Assembly: GCF_000252165.1 (NCBI RefSeq)
Contig: NZ_BAET01000007.1
Span: 423,888 to 487,887 of the forward strand
Source: Glaciecola punicea ACAM 611
GTDB lineage: Bacteria; Pseudomonadota; Gammaproteobacteria; Enterobacterales; Alteromonadaceae
Direction of reading: 5' to 3'
Length of the DNA stretch: 64,000 nucleotides
Shown: positions 38,219 to 47,212 of the stretch, piece after piece
Layout: each line of letters opens with the position of its first letter
Numbering within the stretch: position 1 is the stretch's first letter
Position numbers and translations under genes: made by a program
Notes under the pieces: generated by a model
Databases searched by the model: none
The model's input: the letters and a program-made list of their open reading frames with translations, nothing else
Told to the model about the DNA's origin: nothing

Positions 38219-39541
38219 ATGAAGATGCAATGGTCTGATAGAATAGGCGTACGAGCCCCCAAGCGAGATGGCGATCATAGAACGGCGTATCAACGTGACA
38301 AAGCCCGTGTTATGCACAGCGCAGCGTTTCGACGGCTACAGGCTAAAACGCAAATTATGGGTGTAGGCATTAGCGATTTTTATCGCACGCGTTTAACGCA
38401 TTCATTAGAAGCGGCTCAAATTGGTACCGGTATTGCGGCGCAGCTAGCACAAAAGCATCCAGAGCTAGCACAGCACCTTGCGATAGACGAACATCTTATA
38501 GAGGCTATTTGTTTAGCTCATGATATTGGGCACCCTCCTTTTGGCCATGGAGGCGAAATAGCGCTGCATTATATGATGCATGAACATGGTGGATTTGAAG
38601 GTAACGGCCAAACTTTTCGTATACTCACAAAGCTGGAAGCTTATACTGAGCGCCACGGCATGAATTTGGCACGGCGAAGCCTTTTGGGTGTGATCAAATA
38701 TCCTAATTTTATGAATATTTTAACAAATCCTCTGTGTGTAGGCAAAAAAAGTGAGCGCTTTAGTCAGGTAAAAGCCAGCCACTGGCATCCCGCAAAGTCT
38801 CTTTTTGACTGTGACCGAGAAATATTTAATTGGGTGCTTGAGCCTTTGAGTGTCGCCGATAAAGGAAACTTTATGATTTACGATAACTTTGCCAATAAGC
38901 ATTCAAAAACAATTAATAAATCATTTGACTGTTCCATAATGGAGTTAGCCGACGACATCGCATATGCAATTCACGATTTAGAAGACGCTATAGTGATGGC
39001 CTCGGTGACCGCTGGGAGTTTTTATGATGAGGTCAGTCATTCTTTAGTCGCGTTAAATATTCCATGGCTTTCAGAAAATATTCTTGCCCTGCAGGCTTCT
39101 TTATTTAGTGATAAAACCTACGCGCGCAAAAATGCGATTGGTGCATTAGTAAACACCTTTATTACCGCTATATTTATTCAAAAAAGAAATGTTTTTGAGG
39201 CAGACTTACTCGACTATGCAGCGGTGTTACCGCCTGAATTTGAAAGTGGACTTGATATATTTAAACAGTATGTTTTCAAACACGTGATTAACAAACCAGA
39301 CCTGCAGCTAATAAGGTATAAAGGGCAGCAAATAGTAATGGCTTTGTTTGAAGCGTTTGCAAGCGATCCACAGCGATTACTGCCGCCAAATACGGAAAAT
39401 CGTTGGCTTATTGCAGAAGATGAGAGTGCTAAACTGCGCGTTATTTCAGATTATATATCGGGTATGACCGACGAATTTGCCAACAGAATGTATGCAAGTT
39501 TATTTTTGCCAAAATCAAATGCAATGATAGAAAAAAGATAA
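38219..39541 (+). CDS. dgt: deoxyguanosinetriphosphate triphosphohydrolase-like HD phosphohydrolase
   Basis: This 440-residue HD-domain enzyme hydrolyses dGTP or other dNTPs to nucleoside and triphosphate. The metal ligands are H61 (TRLTHSLEAAQ), H101-D102 (LAHDIGHPPFGHGG) and the later Asp in ELADDIAYAIHDLED. HSAAFRRLQAKTQI precedes. The length and motifs fit the dGTPase-like subfamily related to E. coli Dgt rather than the YfbR type. AAGG lies six bases before the ATG. With nrdAB and the SulA-like gene nearby, several dNTP or DNA-damage functions occur in this window, though not in one operon. Confidence 0.9.
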   Translation: MKMQWSDRIGVRAPKRDGDHRTAYQRDKARVMHSAAFRRLQAKTQIMGVGISDFYRTRLTHSLEAAQIGTGIAAQLAQKHPELAQHLAIDEHLIEAICLAHDIGHPPFGHGGEIALHYMMHEHGGFEGNGQTFRILTKLEAYTERHGMNLARRSLLGVIKYPNFMNILTNPLCVGKKSERFSQVKASHWHPAKSLFDCDREIFNWVLEPLSVADKGNFMIYDNFANKHSKTINKSFDCSIMELADDIAYAIHDLEDAIVMASVTAGSFYDEVSHSLVALNIPWLSENILALQASLFSDKTYARKNAIGALVNTFITAIFIQKRNVFEADLLDYAAVLPPEFESGLDIFKQYVFKHVINKPDLQLIRYKGQQIVMALFEAFASDPQRLLPPNTENRWLIAEDESAKLRVISDYISGMTDEFANRMYASLFLPKSNAMIEKR

Positions 39542-39647
39542 GCTCCAGTCCTTTGTTTTGTATAGACTCTTTCTTAAATGTTCAATAGTTTAAAGTCAGT
39601 GCTTAAAATCCCCATTAAATAAACTTGCAATTCATTTCATACAGTAC

Positions 39648-39682
39648 TACTGTACATGCATACACTGTATATATGTACTGTA
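39648..39682. promoter_or_regulatory. overlapping LexA-box-like operators
   Basis: Box B (39663-39682) CACTGTATATATGTACTGTA matches the E. coli LexA consensus TACTGTATATATATACAGTA at 17 of 20 positions, including CTGT and the central ATATAT. Box A (39648-39667) TACTGTACATGCATACACTG matches at 15 of 20. A further perfect 7-bp inverted repeat TACAGTA-C-TACTGTA lies at 39640-39654. They stand 40-75 bases before a SulA-like gene, as expected for an SOS operator. Confidence 0.65.
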
Positions 39683-39721
39683 TACACCTAGCTAATATTA
39701 TAACGGCCATAGGTTTTGAAT

Positions 39722-40159
39722 ATGAATACAACTGATATTTCGCAAAATGCAAATAATGCTAATCTCTATATTAGTCATACTAACGATTATAGCCATTACA
39801 GACATTGCCAAACTAAAACTATTGCGCTCAATAACAGCGACATAATTCAATTTCCTACTCAGGCGAAGGCTAGTCAGAACACTCGCTTAGGCTGGATCTG
39901 TAATTTGAGCGCCCGCTATGTATTTAGTCAGCCGCACCATGAGTACCTCCAAATTAAACCATCAAAAAAGCATTCTCAATTTGAATTGATTTGCAGTCTT
40001 CTTAAGGCGAATACTTGCCGAGTAATCTACTTTGACGATCAACTAACAAAAAACCAACTCGCGCTAATAAGAGAACGTCACATTTCTAGTAAAACAGAAC
40101 TTGTTCACGCGAAAGTGGCATTTCTACTTGCTAAAAAAGTCTCAAGCTCATTCGCCTAA
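39722..40159 (+). CDS. SulA-like SOS cell-division inhibitor, divergent
   Basis: This 145-residue protein has no strong signature, but the second half aligns by eye with E. coli SulA, the SOS inhibitor of FtsZ: GWICNLSARY with SulA RWQLWLTPQQ, EYLQIKPSK with VMQISQLSP, and LLKANTCRVIYFDDQLTKNQ with [20 protein letters not shown]. The N-terminal third is polar and unrelated. LexA-like boxes directly upstream support the call. ATG at 39722 has AGG eight bases before it; a TTG two codons earlier is unlikely. It is convergent with the flavin-binding protein gene. Confidence 0.68.
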   Translation: MNTTDISQNANNANLYISHTNDYSHYRHCQTKTIALNNSDIIQFPTQAKASQNTRLGWICNLSARYVFSQPHHEYLQIKPSKKHSQFELICSLLKANTCRVIYFDDQLTKNQLALIRERHISSKTELVHAKVAFLLAKKVSSSFA

Positions 40160-40180
40160 ACTTCTGACGTAGTCTCAAAG

Positions 40181-40825
40181 CTAGGGGTTAACGTCTTGGT
40201 ATATCCATTTTTTATCAGAAATGTCATGTATTTCACGTGTTTGCGGCGTAGTCGTTAAATTCAAATAATCCACGTAATAAGGATGAAAACAAATTAGTAT
40301 GAAATTATCGGGTATATCTGAGCTTGGTGGGCCGTTAATTTCTATATCTTTTAAGGCCTGTTTGGGTGTAGGCCAATAAAACTGCGTCTTTGCTTTGTCA
40401 GATAAGTTTGCCCACAGAATCGCCCTTTCTGACGTTAACATACTGTTTTGAGAGCACCCTTGATTGACATCAGCATCGGCATGCTCATCTTGAAACAACA
40501 AGCCAGTGCTTCCCACCATGGAAACCTGCGCACTAATACGAAACTGTTCACGGGTTTTAGTAAAATACCAACAAAGTTGAGTGCGCGGGGACTGCTGCCA
40601 TTGACTGAACTTCTCGCTTCTTGAATCACTTATTGCCAGTAAAGTATGGCTGCTTTGGGCAAAGCCCCTAAATACCATTGTTCTATTTTCCACTATAATA
40701 TCACTTATATCACAAGAATCACCGGGCATGTACGCATTTGCTGCTTGAAAAAATTTCGCCTCGGGCTTGCTTCTTTGTACATGTAAGCTGCGCGCTAAGG
40801 ATTGACGCCATCTGGGAAATGTCAT
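40181..40825 (-). CDS. pyridoxamine 5'-phosphate oxidase-like FMN-binding protein
   Basis: The 214-residue protein fits the Alr4036-type FMN-binding split-barrel family related to PNPOx: MVFRGFAQSSHTLLAISDSR near residue 50 (the RGF and the substrate-binding S-D-R-S stretch), WYFTKTREQFRISAQV, and a C-terminal IYQDVNP. PLP-pathway activity is not established for this subfamily. It starts two bases after tatD ends, on the same strand, so it is probably co-transcribed with tatD. Confidence 0.75.
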   Translation of the reverse strand: MTFPRWRQSLARSLHVQRSKPEAKFFQAANAYMPGDSCDISDIIVENRTMVFRGFAQSSHTLLAISDSRSEKFSQWQQSPRTQLCWYFTKTREQFRISAQVSMVGSTGLLFQDEHADADVNQGCSQNSMLTSERAILWANLSDKAKTQFYWPTPKQALKDIEINGPPSSDIPDNFILICFHPYYVDYLNLTTTPQTREIHDISDKKWIYQDVNP

Positions 40826-40827
40826 GA

Positions 40828-41607
40828 TTATATAGAACCTCTATTTATATGCGTGAACAAACGGTAAAAATTCTCTGTGGTGTGCTGAGCTAATTTTTCA
40901 ATTGACACCCCTTTTAGCTTTGCAATAAATTTGGCCACTTCAATAACGTGTTTTGGCTCGTTCTTTTTGCCTCTAAACGGCACAGGTGCTAACCACGGCG
41001 AATCTGTCTCTATCAAAAGTTTGTCTAAAGGAATTTGTTTTACTGTTTCCTGTAGCTCTTTGGCTGAACTAAAAGTGACAATACCTGATATAGAAATATA
41101 AATCCCCATTTGCATAGCTGCTTGTGCCATTTCAAGGCTTTCAGTGAAGCAATGCAATACTGCGCCAGTGCGAGGATCGTAGTTTTCTTTTAGTGCCTGT
41201 AAAGTATCTTCCTGAGCGCTTCTAGTATGAATAATGAGCGGTTTTTTCACCACGTTAGCCACTTTAATATGATCAACAAACGATTTCATTTGTACGCTTG
41301 CCGTTTCTTCGCTGTAAAAATAATCAAGGCCTGTTTCGCCAACCGCCACTACATCATCATATTGTGCATGGGCTAGTAAGGTCTCATAATCGCAAACGTC
41401 TTCATTATGCAAAGGGTGGACACCGCACGACATTGAGACGTCCGGATAATGGCCTACCGTTGACTTCATTTGTGCAAATTCTTTTACCGACACCGCCACA
41501 CAAAGCATGTGTTCAACATTGGCTGCTAAGGCCTGCTTTACAACTTCATCTAATGCAGGACCGTTTTTGTCTAATCTATCTAAATGACAGTGTGAATCTA
41601 CAAACAC
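40828..41607 (-). CDS. TatD-family metal-dependent deoxyribonuclease (YcfH-like)
   Basis: This is a TIM-barrel metal hydrolase of about 259 residues: FVDSHCHLDRLD (HxH), VAVGETGLDYF (Glu), PLIIHTRSA (His), HCFTES (His) and IETDSPWLAP (Asp). These are the complete set of TatD ligands. The longest frame begins with TTG at 41631, but GTG at 41607 has AGAGG five bases upstream and gives the family start MFVDSHCHLD. It follows holB after 53 bases, matching E. coli tmk-holB-ycfH order. Confidence 0.93.
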   Translation of the reverse strand: MFVDSHCHLDRLDKNGPALDEVVKQALAANVEHMLCVAVSVKEFAQMKSTVGHYPDVSMSCGVHPLHNEDVCDYETLLAHAQYDDVVAVGETGLDYFYSEETASVQMKSFVDHIKVANVVKKPLIIHTRSAQEDTLQALKENYDPRTGAVLHCFTESLEMAQAAMQMGIYISISGIVTFSSAKELQETVKQIPLDKLLIETDSPWLAPVPFRGKKNEPKHVIEVAKFIAKLKGVSIEKLAQHTTENFYRLFTHINRGSI

Positions 41608-41660
41608 AAAAACCTCTTTTTTACTTGCCAAACACTCATTTTAGGCGCGTTTGGGTCCTA

Positions 41661-42593
41661 TTAATGAATTAATGAGACTTGTTTAAATTTATGAAAAATC
41701 TGTTGCAAAATAAGGCTTTTATTTATACCTGCCTGTGCAATTTTTTTATTTGCCTGCTGGCAATCAAACACTAGACATTCTGCATACTGAGTTCTTTGTA
41801 AGTTACTAATGGCATTGTTTGCTGGTAATTTACTGACATCTTCCATCTGTTTCTTGTAAATCAAGACAGCCTTTTGATAGGTCCAAAGAAGCACTAAGCT
41901 TGCATGCGCTTTATTTTTCTCAGCTAAAAGAAGCTCATTTGTACGCCCTTGCAGTAAACTTTCTAAATCGTCGCAAAATAAACCGTAATTAACACCATCG
42001 TTGTTCATAGACGATAAATAATCAATCGCTGAGCCTGAAAATGCCAAAAGGCCCTCTTTACTTAAGGGTGATTCGGTTTGTGAGGCAAGCCACATCATAC
42101 TATCATCTGTGCATGGTAAAATAAGTCGAATTTTCTCACAGCGGCTTGTAATAGTCGCTAGCAGTGAATTAGGCTTTGTCGTTGTGAGCAGTATATAGGT
42201 ATTTTGGCTCGGCTCCTCAAGGGTTTTTAACAAGGAGTTACTTGCCGCCTCCGTCATCAAGTCAATGTTTTCGATGATTACTACCTTATTGCCTAACATC
42301 TGCGATGTGGTTGTTACGAACTGGCTGACCTGGCGAATAAGATCAACGCCTATACTAGGTTTGTCAGACACTACATAATGCATATCGGGATGAGACTTCG
42401 CCTCAAATAATTTACAGGCTTTACAGGTACCACAGGCTTCTTTAGTTGCACATAAAAGCGATTTTACAAGTTGATCTATTAATTGATGCTCGCCTACGCC
42501 TTTATCAGCAATAAATAATAAGCCATGATGAAGCAGCTGTTGACCTAGGCGCTGCTTTAACTGCGCTAACGTAGACGCTAACCAAGGATACAT
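41661..42593 (-). CDS. holB: DNA polymerase III delta' subunit
   Basis: HolB is the non-hydrolysing delta' of the clamp loader. The 310-residue protein has the zinc site in CGTCKACKLF, the SNSLLKTLEEPSQNT stretch and ITSRCEKIRL, the SRC arginine-finger motif that completes the ATP site of the neighbouring subunit. The Walker A position reads IADKGVGEHQ, degenerate as expected for delta'. It abuts tmk (stop next to start), so translation is coupled. Confidence 0.93.
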   Translation of the reverse strand: MYPWLASTLAQLKQRLGQQLLHHGLLFIADKGVGEHQLIDQLVKSLLCATKEACGTCKACKLFEAKSHPDMHYVVSDKPSIGVDLIRQVSQFVTTTSQMLGNKVVIIENIDLMTEAASNSLLKTLEEPSQNTYILLTTTKPNSLLATITSRCEKIRLILPCTDDSMMWLASQTESPLSKEGLLAFSGSAIDYLSSMNNDGVNYGLFCDDLESLLQGRTNELLLAEKNKAHASLVLLWTYQKAVLIYKKQMEDVSKLPANNAISNLQRTQYAECLVFDCQQANKKIAQAGINKSLILQQIFHKFKQVSLIH

Positions 42594-43292
42594 TTACTCG
42601 TCACCTCTTACTGTGTGCTTAACTGTCCTGTTATTTGCGTGGCTTGCGGTGGTATTAGTTGCGCTACTAGCTGCATTGTACCAATTATGTAGAGCCCGCA
42701 GGACATCTTTTTGTACCTGTTCAATGCTATTACCAGCATTGATGGTCGCTGCATTTTCGAGTAAGGCCAACTGTTCTAAATAGGTTTCCCTAGCACGCTC
42801 AAAAAATGCTAAACCTGAAAGCTCTATGCGATCTAATTCACCTCGTCCCTTTGCTCTGGCTAAGCCAACGCTCGGCTCAATATCTAAATAAAGGGTAAGA
42901 TCGGGGGTGAAGTCACCCAAAGTTAACCGTTTAAGCAACTGTAAATTTTCCAAAGGCACCTGGCGGCCACCTCCTTGGTAAGCAACTGACGATAAATCAT
43001 GCCGGTCACCAATTACAAAAATATTATTCGCTAATGCGGGCAGTATAATATTGTGCACCAGTTGACTGCGAGCGGCGTACATAAGCAGAAGTTCAGTCTC
43101 TTGGGTAACCGTTTCATCTTTCCAAGTTTGCTTAACGCAATCTCGAATGGCTTCCGCCATAGGCGTGCCACCGGGTTCCCGGGTACGGATCACGCTGTGA
43201 CCTAGCATGGTAAAAAAATTTTCTATGGCATTTATGACGGTACTTTTACCGGCGCCTTCTAATCCTTCGACTACAACAAACGCTGCTTTCAT
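42594..43292 (-). CDS. tmk: thymidylate kinase
   Basis: Tmk phosphorylates dTMP to dTDP. The 232-residue protein has the P-loop VVEGLEGAGKST, REPGGTPMAEAIRD, DRHDLSSVAYQGGGRQ, and the LID with GRGELDRIE, as in type II bacterial enzymes. The polar C-terminal extension of about 20 residues (ASSATNTTASHANN) is longer than in E. coli. The gene overlaps the end of mltG by four bases, giving the conserved pabC-mltG-tmk-holB order. Confidence 0.96.
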   Translation of the reverse strand: MKAAFVVVEGLEGAGKSTVINAIENFFTMLGHSVIRTREPGGTPMAEAIRDCVKQTWKDETVTQETELLLMYAARSQLVHNIILPALANNIFVIGDRHDLSSVAYQGGGRQVPLENLQLLKRLTLGDFTPDLTLYLDIEPSVGLARAKGRGELDRIELSGLAFFERARETYLEQLALLENAATINAGNSIEQVQKDVLRALHNWYNAASSATNTTASHANNRTVKHTVRGDE

Positions 43293-44347
43293 TGTCTAGT
43301 TTTCTCTTGTTCACGGGTAAGATTAATTTTTCGCTGGACCAAATAGGCTCTAACCGCTTTGTTATGATCGCTTAAGTTTGTTGAAAATTGATGACCGCCG
43401 TTGCCTGTTGCAACAAAGTATAAAGAATCGGTTAATGCCGGAAACAAGGCGGCTTCTATAGATGCTTTGTTTGGCATGGCAATGGGCGTGATAGGCAACC
43501 CTCTAATCACGTAGGTGTTATACGGTGTAGGAGTACGCAGGTGTTTGCGCGTAATGTTTCCGTCATAGCTGTCGCCAATGCCGTATATAACGGTCGGGTC
43601 TGTCTGCAAGCGCATATTTTTATTTAATCTATTAACAAACACGCCGGCTATTTCGGTACGCTCTGACTCTATAGCCGTTTCTTTTTCTATTATGGAGGCC
43701 AAAATAAGTGCCTCATACTGTGTGCTTAACGGTATATTGATAAGGCGAGAAGGCCAAAGCCCCTTTAAGTAGACCTGCATAGCGCTTAAGGCACGTCCTA
43801 AAATATCGGTGCTGTTAGTGCCATGCGTATAAAAGTATGTGTCTGGTAATAAACAGCCTTCAACACTTGCATAAATATTTACGCAGAACTCAAAGTTAAC
43901 TGCTCCTAAGGTTTCGTAAAGCACATCTTTACTAGTAATGTTGTGTGACAAACCTTCAGCCTGTGACAAAGCTGTTACCCACTGCGCTATTGTTTGCCCC
44001 TCTACCAGCGTAATGCTTAATTGTTTGACTTTGCCTTTAACCATGAGATCGAGAGCCTCTATTAAAGAGACATTTGGCGGCAGTTCATAAACACCTGATT
44101 GAATTCTTTCAAATTCTGGATTCAGCCGTAGCCATATCTTAAAACTAAAAGTGTCGATTTCAGCGAATTGGCCTAGTTTGTCCACTACTTTGTATAAGCT
44201 TTTGCCTTTTAGCACTTCAAATTCAGTTGGGGAATCTATGCTTAGCCTCAATTTTTCAATGCTATTTAATTTTTGCCATACGAGCATGCCAGCCCCAATA
44301 GCCGCTAGCAGCGAGATAAGCAAAAACACAGACACTATTTTTTTCAT
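43289..44347 (-). CDS. mltG: endolytic murein transglycosylase MltG
   Basis: MltG cleaves nascent peptidoglycan glycan strands at the inner membrane. The 352-residue protein has one N-terminal membrane span (about 4-24), then a LysM-like segment and the YceG domain with LPDTYFYTHGTN, ALILASIIEKETAIESER containing the catalytic Glu, and PTVIYGIGDSYDGNIT. GLPITPIAMPNKASIEAALF also fits. AGGG precedes the ATG. It starts eight bases after pabC and overlaps tmk by four bases. Confidence 0.94.
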   Translation of the reverse strand: MKKIVSVFLLISLLAAIGAGMLVWQKLNSIEKLRLSIDSPTEFEVLKGKSLYKVVDKLGQFAEIDTFSFKIWLRLNPEFERIQSGVYELPPNVSLIEALDLMVKGKVKQLSITLVEGQTIAQWVTALSQAEGLSHNITSKDVLYETLGAVNFEFCVNIYASVEGCLLPDTYFYTHGTNSTDILGRALSAMQVYLKGLWPSRLINIPLSTQYEALILASIIEKETAIESERTEIAGVFVNRLNKNMRLQTDPTVIYGIGDSYDGNITRKHLRTPTPYNTYVIRGLPITPIAMPNKASIEAALFPALTDSLYFVATGNGGHQFSTNLSDHNKAVRAYLVQRKINLTREQEKTRQ

Positions 44348-44354
44348 GTAAGCC

Positions 44355-45320
44355 CTAAAATTCTACCTTATGATGTTTTCCAATCCATTCGTGCAAGTCA
44401 AACGCTAGTGCACTCACTTCCCATAGCGTAAACGGATGTTCTTTATCGTTAAGAACGATTGCAGACACTGGAATAATAAACTTAATTGCGTTACACAAAA
44501 AGACAGCATCGGCATTTAATAATTCACTAAAGGGCGATGCATTTATTTCACAGCGAACACCCACACTTTGAAAAAAAGCAATAACGGTATCGCGCATTAC
44601 GCCACCAACACCACAATGCATTATTTGGGGTGTGAACCAAACACCATCTTTTTGATAGAAGATATTAGCGGCGGTGGCTTCAATTAAAATGCCCGTATTA
44701 TCGCACAAAACTAAATCGTTACAGTCATACTGCTGTAATTCACGCTTAGCAAGAACCTGCTCCAACCTATTGTTGTGCTTGATGCCCGCTAAAAGTGTTT
44801 GGCTAGACAAAGTCATATTAGCTTGCTTAATCGTGTATTCATAGCCTCTTTGAATGCTCAGCGGCTTGCTAACTAGGCATGGGGATATACTCACCACTAC
44901 TGAAGTATTAAGCTGCGTAGGAAGTTCGTAACCGCGACCACCGACACCTCTTGAAACTAAAATCTTGACAGCATATGCTGCGTGACTCTTTGTGATCATG
45001 CATTTGAGCGCCAGTAGCAACCAAGCCTGTAGCGTGTTTAGGCAAAGCCCTATACTGAGTTTATGACAATCTCTTGCTAACCTTTGCAAGTGTTCGTTTA
45101 GTAAGAACACTTGAGTAGATTCGCCGTATATCGTGGTGAAGCAGCCATCACCATAATTAAACGCTCTGTCCTGTAAACAGACTTTGGTAAAAAGAGCCTG
45201 ATCTGCTGCCACGCAGAATTTGCCAATATCCAGTTGCGCTGCTAACAAGTCTTGCTTAGCGTCTAATGCACGAATACTAAACTGCGATTCTGATAAATAA
45301 TTGGCGATGACAATATTCAT
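44355..45320 (-). CDS. pabC: aminodeoxychorismate lyase
   Basis: PabC releases pyruvate from aminodeoxychorismate to give p-aminobenzoate for folate. The PLP fold IV protein shows DRAFNYGDGCFTTI, the PLP lysine in GIKHNNRLEQ, NDLVLCDNTGILIEATAANIF and GVMRDTV. At 321 residues it is about 45 longer than usual: the family normally starts just before the DRxxxYGDG motif, here at about residue 50, and there is no internal ATG to shorten it. No good ribosome site precedes the ATG at 45320, so the start is uncertain. It follows fabF across a terminator. Confidence 0.88.
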   Translation of the reverse strand: MNIVIANYLSESQFSIRALDAKQDLLAAQLDIGKFCVAADQALFTKVCLQDRAFNYGDGCFTTIYGESTQVFLLNEHLQRLARDCHKLSIGLCLNTLQAWLLLALKCMITKSHAAYAVKILVSRGVGGRGYELPTQLNTSVVVSISPCLVSKPLSIQRGYEYTIKQANMTLSSQTLLAGIKHNNRLEQVLAKRELQQYDCNDLVLCDNTGILIEATAANIFYQKDGVWFTPQIMHCGVGGVMRDTVIAFFQSVGVRCEINASPFSELLNADAVFLCNAIKFIIPVSAIVLNDKEHPFTLWEVSALAFDLHEWIGKHHKVEF

Positions 45321-45373
45321 ATAAAGCTATTACGGCTATTCCTTACGGTGATACTTATTGTGATTATAAAGGC

Positions 45374-45412
45374 ATAAAAAAAGTGAAGGTGATTATATTA
45401 ATCTCTTCACTT
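45374..45412 (-). terminator. terminator after fabF
   Basis: On the minus strand AAGTGAAG (45405-45412 reversed) pairs with CTTCACTT (45381-45388), with an inner pairing GATTA/TAATC, and is followed by T7 (45376-45382). It should end fabF transcripts, so pabC-mltG-tmk-holB likely needs its own promoter or read-through. Confidence 0.8.
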
Positions 45413-45455
45413 AATTTAGCAAATAATTGCGGAAAAAACGAATGCTTGGGGCTTA

Positions 45456-46709
45456 TTATTCTTTTATAGAATGCTCTCTAGCAAACAATAAAGAACCATT
45501 AGTGCCACCAAAACCAAACGAATTACATAAAGCATAATCTGCGGTAAACGCCGATGCCTTATGTGCCACAAAATCTAAATCGCAGCCTTCACTCGGATTA
45601 TCTAGGTTAATGGTAGGCGGCGCCATTTGGTCGCGTAGCGCCAAAATTGTAAATATTGCCTCAACGGATCCTGCAGCCCCAAGTAAATGCCCAATCATAG
45701 ACTTTGTAGAGCTTACTTTAAGCTTCGCTGAATGCTCAGCAAAAACACTTTTAATTGCCGCTACCTCTACCACATCGCCAGCAGGCGTTGAGGTGCCATG
45801 TGCGTTTATGTAGCCAATAAGTGTCTCGCTAATGTGCGCGTCTTTTATGGCATTCTTCATGGCTAATGCAGCACCCGAACCATCGGGTGGTGGCGACGTC
45901 ATATGGTATGCATCACCACTCATGCCGAAACCGACAATTTCTGCATAAATCTTGGCGCCGCGCTGTTTTGCCATTTCGTATTCTTCTAACATAACCACAC
46001 CAGCGCCTTCACCCATAACAAAGCCGTCTCTGTCTTTATCCCAAGGGCGACTTGCCCCCTGCGGGTCGTCGTTGCTAGTTGAAAGTGCTCTTGCAGAGCC
46101 AAAACCAGCAAACGCTAATGGTGTGATAGTTGCCTCTGCGCCGCCGGCTAGCATAGCGTCTGCATCGTTGTATGCAATTGTGCGCGCGGCAATACCAATG
46201 TTATGCACACCAGTAGTACAAGCTGTTACCACATTTAAGTTAGGCCCTTTAAGACCTTCCATTATCGACAAAAAGCCCGATATCATATTGGTAATAGTAG
46301 AAGGGACAAAAAACGGCGACACTTTCTTAGGGCCACCGCTTAGTAATTTTTTGTGATTTTCTTCAATAAGCGGAAGGCCGCCAATGCCTGAACCAATCGA
46401 GATCCCAACGCGTCCCGCGTTTTCATCACATACCGTTAAACCTGAGTCTCGCAGAGCTTGTATGCCTGCAGCAACGCCTAACTGGATAAAGCGGTCCATT
46501 TTTTTAGCTTCTTTTCTGGGAATATAGGCTTCAACATCAAAGTCTTTGACTTCTCCAGCAATTTTAGTGTTGTATTCTTGCGTATCAAAAAGCGTTACTT
46601 TATCTATACCGCTTTTGCCAGCAAGTATATTTGACCACGTGGAATCAACGTCATTTCCTAACGGCGTAAGCATACCAACGCCAGTAACCACTACGCGACG
46701 TTTAGTCAC
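45456..46709 (-). CDS. fabF: 3-oxoacyl-ACP synthase II (KAS II)
   Basis: FabF elongates acyl-ACP by condensation with malonyl-ACP. The 417-residue protein has the nucleophile C164 ([13 protein letters not shown]) and the two histidines in [11 protein letters not shown] and [12 protein letters not shown]. The start is GTG at 46709 with a strong AGGAGG upstream. A hairpin with T-run separates it from acpP (46745-46776), and another terminator follows it. Confidence 0.98.
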   Translation of the reverse strand: MTKRRVVVTGVGMLTPLGNDVDSTWSNILAGKSGIDKVTLFDTQEYNTKIAGEVKDFDVEAYIPRKEAKKMDRFIQLGVAAGIQALRDSGLTVCDENAGRVGISIGSGIGGLPLIEENHKKLLSGGPKKVSPFFVPSTITNMISGFLSIMEGLKGPNLNVVTACTTGVHNIGIAARTIAYNDADAMLAGGAEATITPLAFAGFGSARALSTSNDDPQGASRPWDKDRDGFVMGEGAGVVMLEEYEMAKQRGAKIYAEIVGFGMSGDAYHMTSPPPDGSGAALAMKNAIKDAHISETLIGYINAHGTSTPAGDVVEVAAIKSVFAEHSAKLKVSSTKSMIGHLLGAAGSVEAIFTILALRDQMAPPTINLDNPSEGCDLDFVAHKASAFTADYALCNSFGFGGTNGSLLFAREHSIKE

Positions 46710-46744
46710 TATAGCCTCCTAGTTCAAGCACAAACAATAGCAAC

Positions 46745-46776
46745 AAAAAAACGGCCCAAGGATGAGCCGTTTTTTT
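46745..46776. terminator. hairpin with A/T flanks between acpP and fabF
   Basis: An 11-bp stem (46745-46755 with 46766-46776), A7-CGGC and GCCG-T7 on the plus strand, has a ten-base loop. On the minus strand it is followed by seven T. It begins ten bases after the acpP stop and is 36 bases before the fabF start, so it probably stops most transcripts after acpP and lets some continue into fabF. Confidence 0.85.
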
Positions 46777-46786
46777 GAAAACTGTC

Positions 46787-47026
46787 TTACGCGTCGTTAT
46801 GAGCGTTGATGTAGTCGATTGCAGACTGAACAGTCGTGATTTTCTCTGCTTCCTCATCAGGAATTTCAGTATCAAACTCTTCTTCAAGCGCCATTACTAG
46901 TTCAACTGTGTCTAATGAATCTGCGCCTAAGTCATCTACAAATGATGCTTCAGACTTTACTTCATCTTCTTTGACGCCTAGTTGCTCAATAATAATTTTC
47001 TTTACGCGTTCTTCTATATTACTCAT
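46787..47026 (-). CDS. acpP: acyl carrier protein
   Basis: ACP carries growing acyl chains on a phosphopantetheine arm. The 79-residue acidic protein has the attachment serine S37 in [11 protein letters not shown], at the E. coli position, with the usual four-helix pattern and [17 protein letters not shown] is 11 bases upstream of the ATG. A 186-base gap to fabG leaves room for its own promoter, and a terminator-like hairpin follows it. Confidence 0.98.
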   Translation of the reverse strand: MSNIEERVKKIIIEQLGVKEDEVKSEASFVDDLGADSLDTVELVMALEEEFDTEIPDEEAEKITTVQSAIDYINAHNDA

Positions 47027-47212
47027 ATTACAGGTTTCCTTTAAATACCTAAAAATTTAGCGTGGATAGTTTATTGACCTTATCCTTGCCATGCAAGCTT
47101 AACCAGCTAATTAATGTGTGGTACAACCACATTCATTTTAATTATTGGCCAAAAATTCTATTCTATCAACTGTATACTGGGACTTGTTGCTAAGTCCTAA
47201 TGATACATTGAT

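Noticed and set aside
47117-47131. TGTGGT-ACA-ACCACA inverted repeat upstream of acpP as a known regulator site
   Set aside because: It is a perfect 6-bp repeat but matches no fatty-acid regulator site I know, and I cannot support a function.
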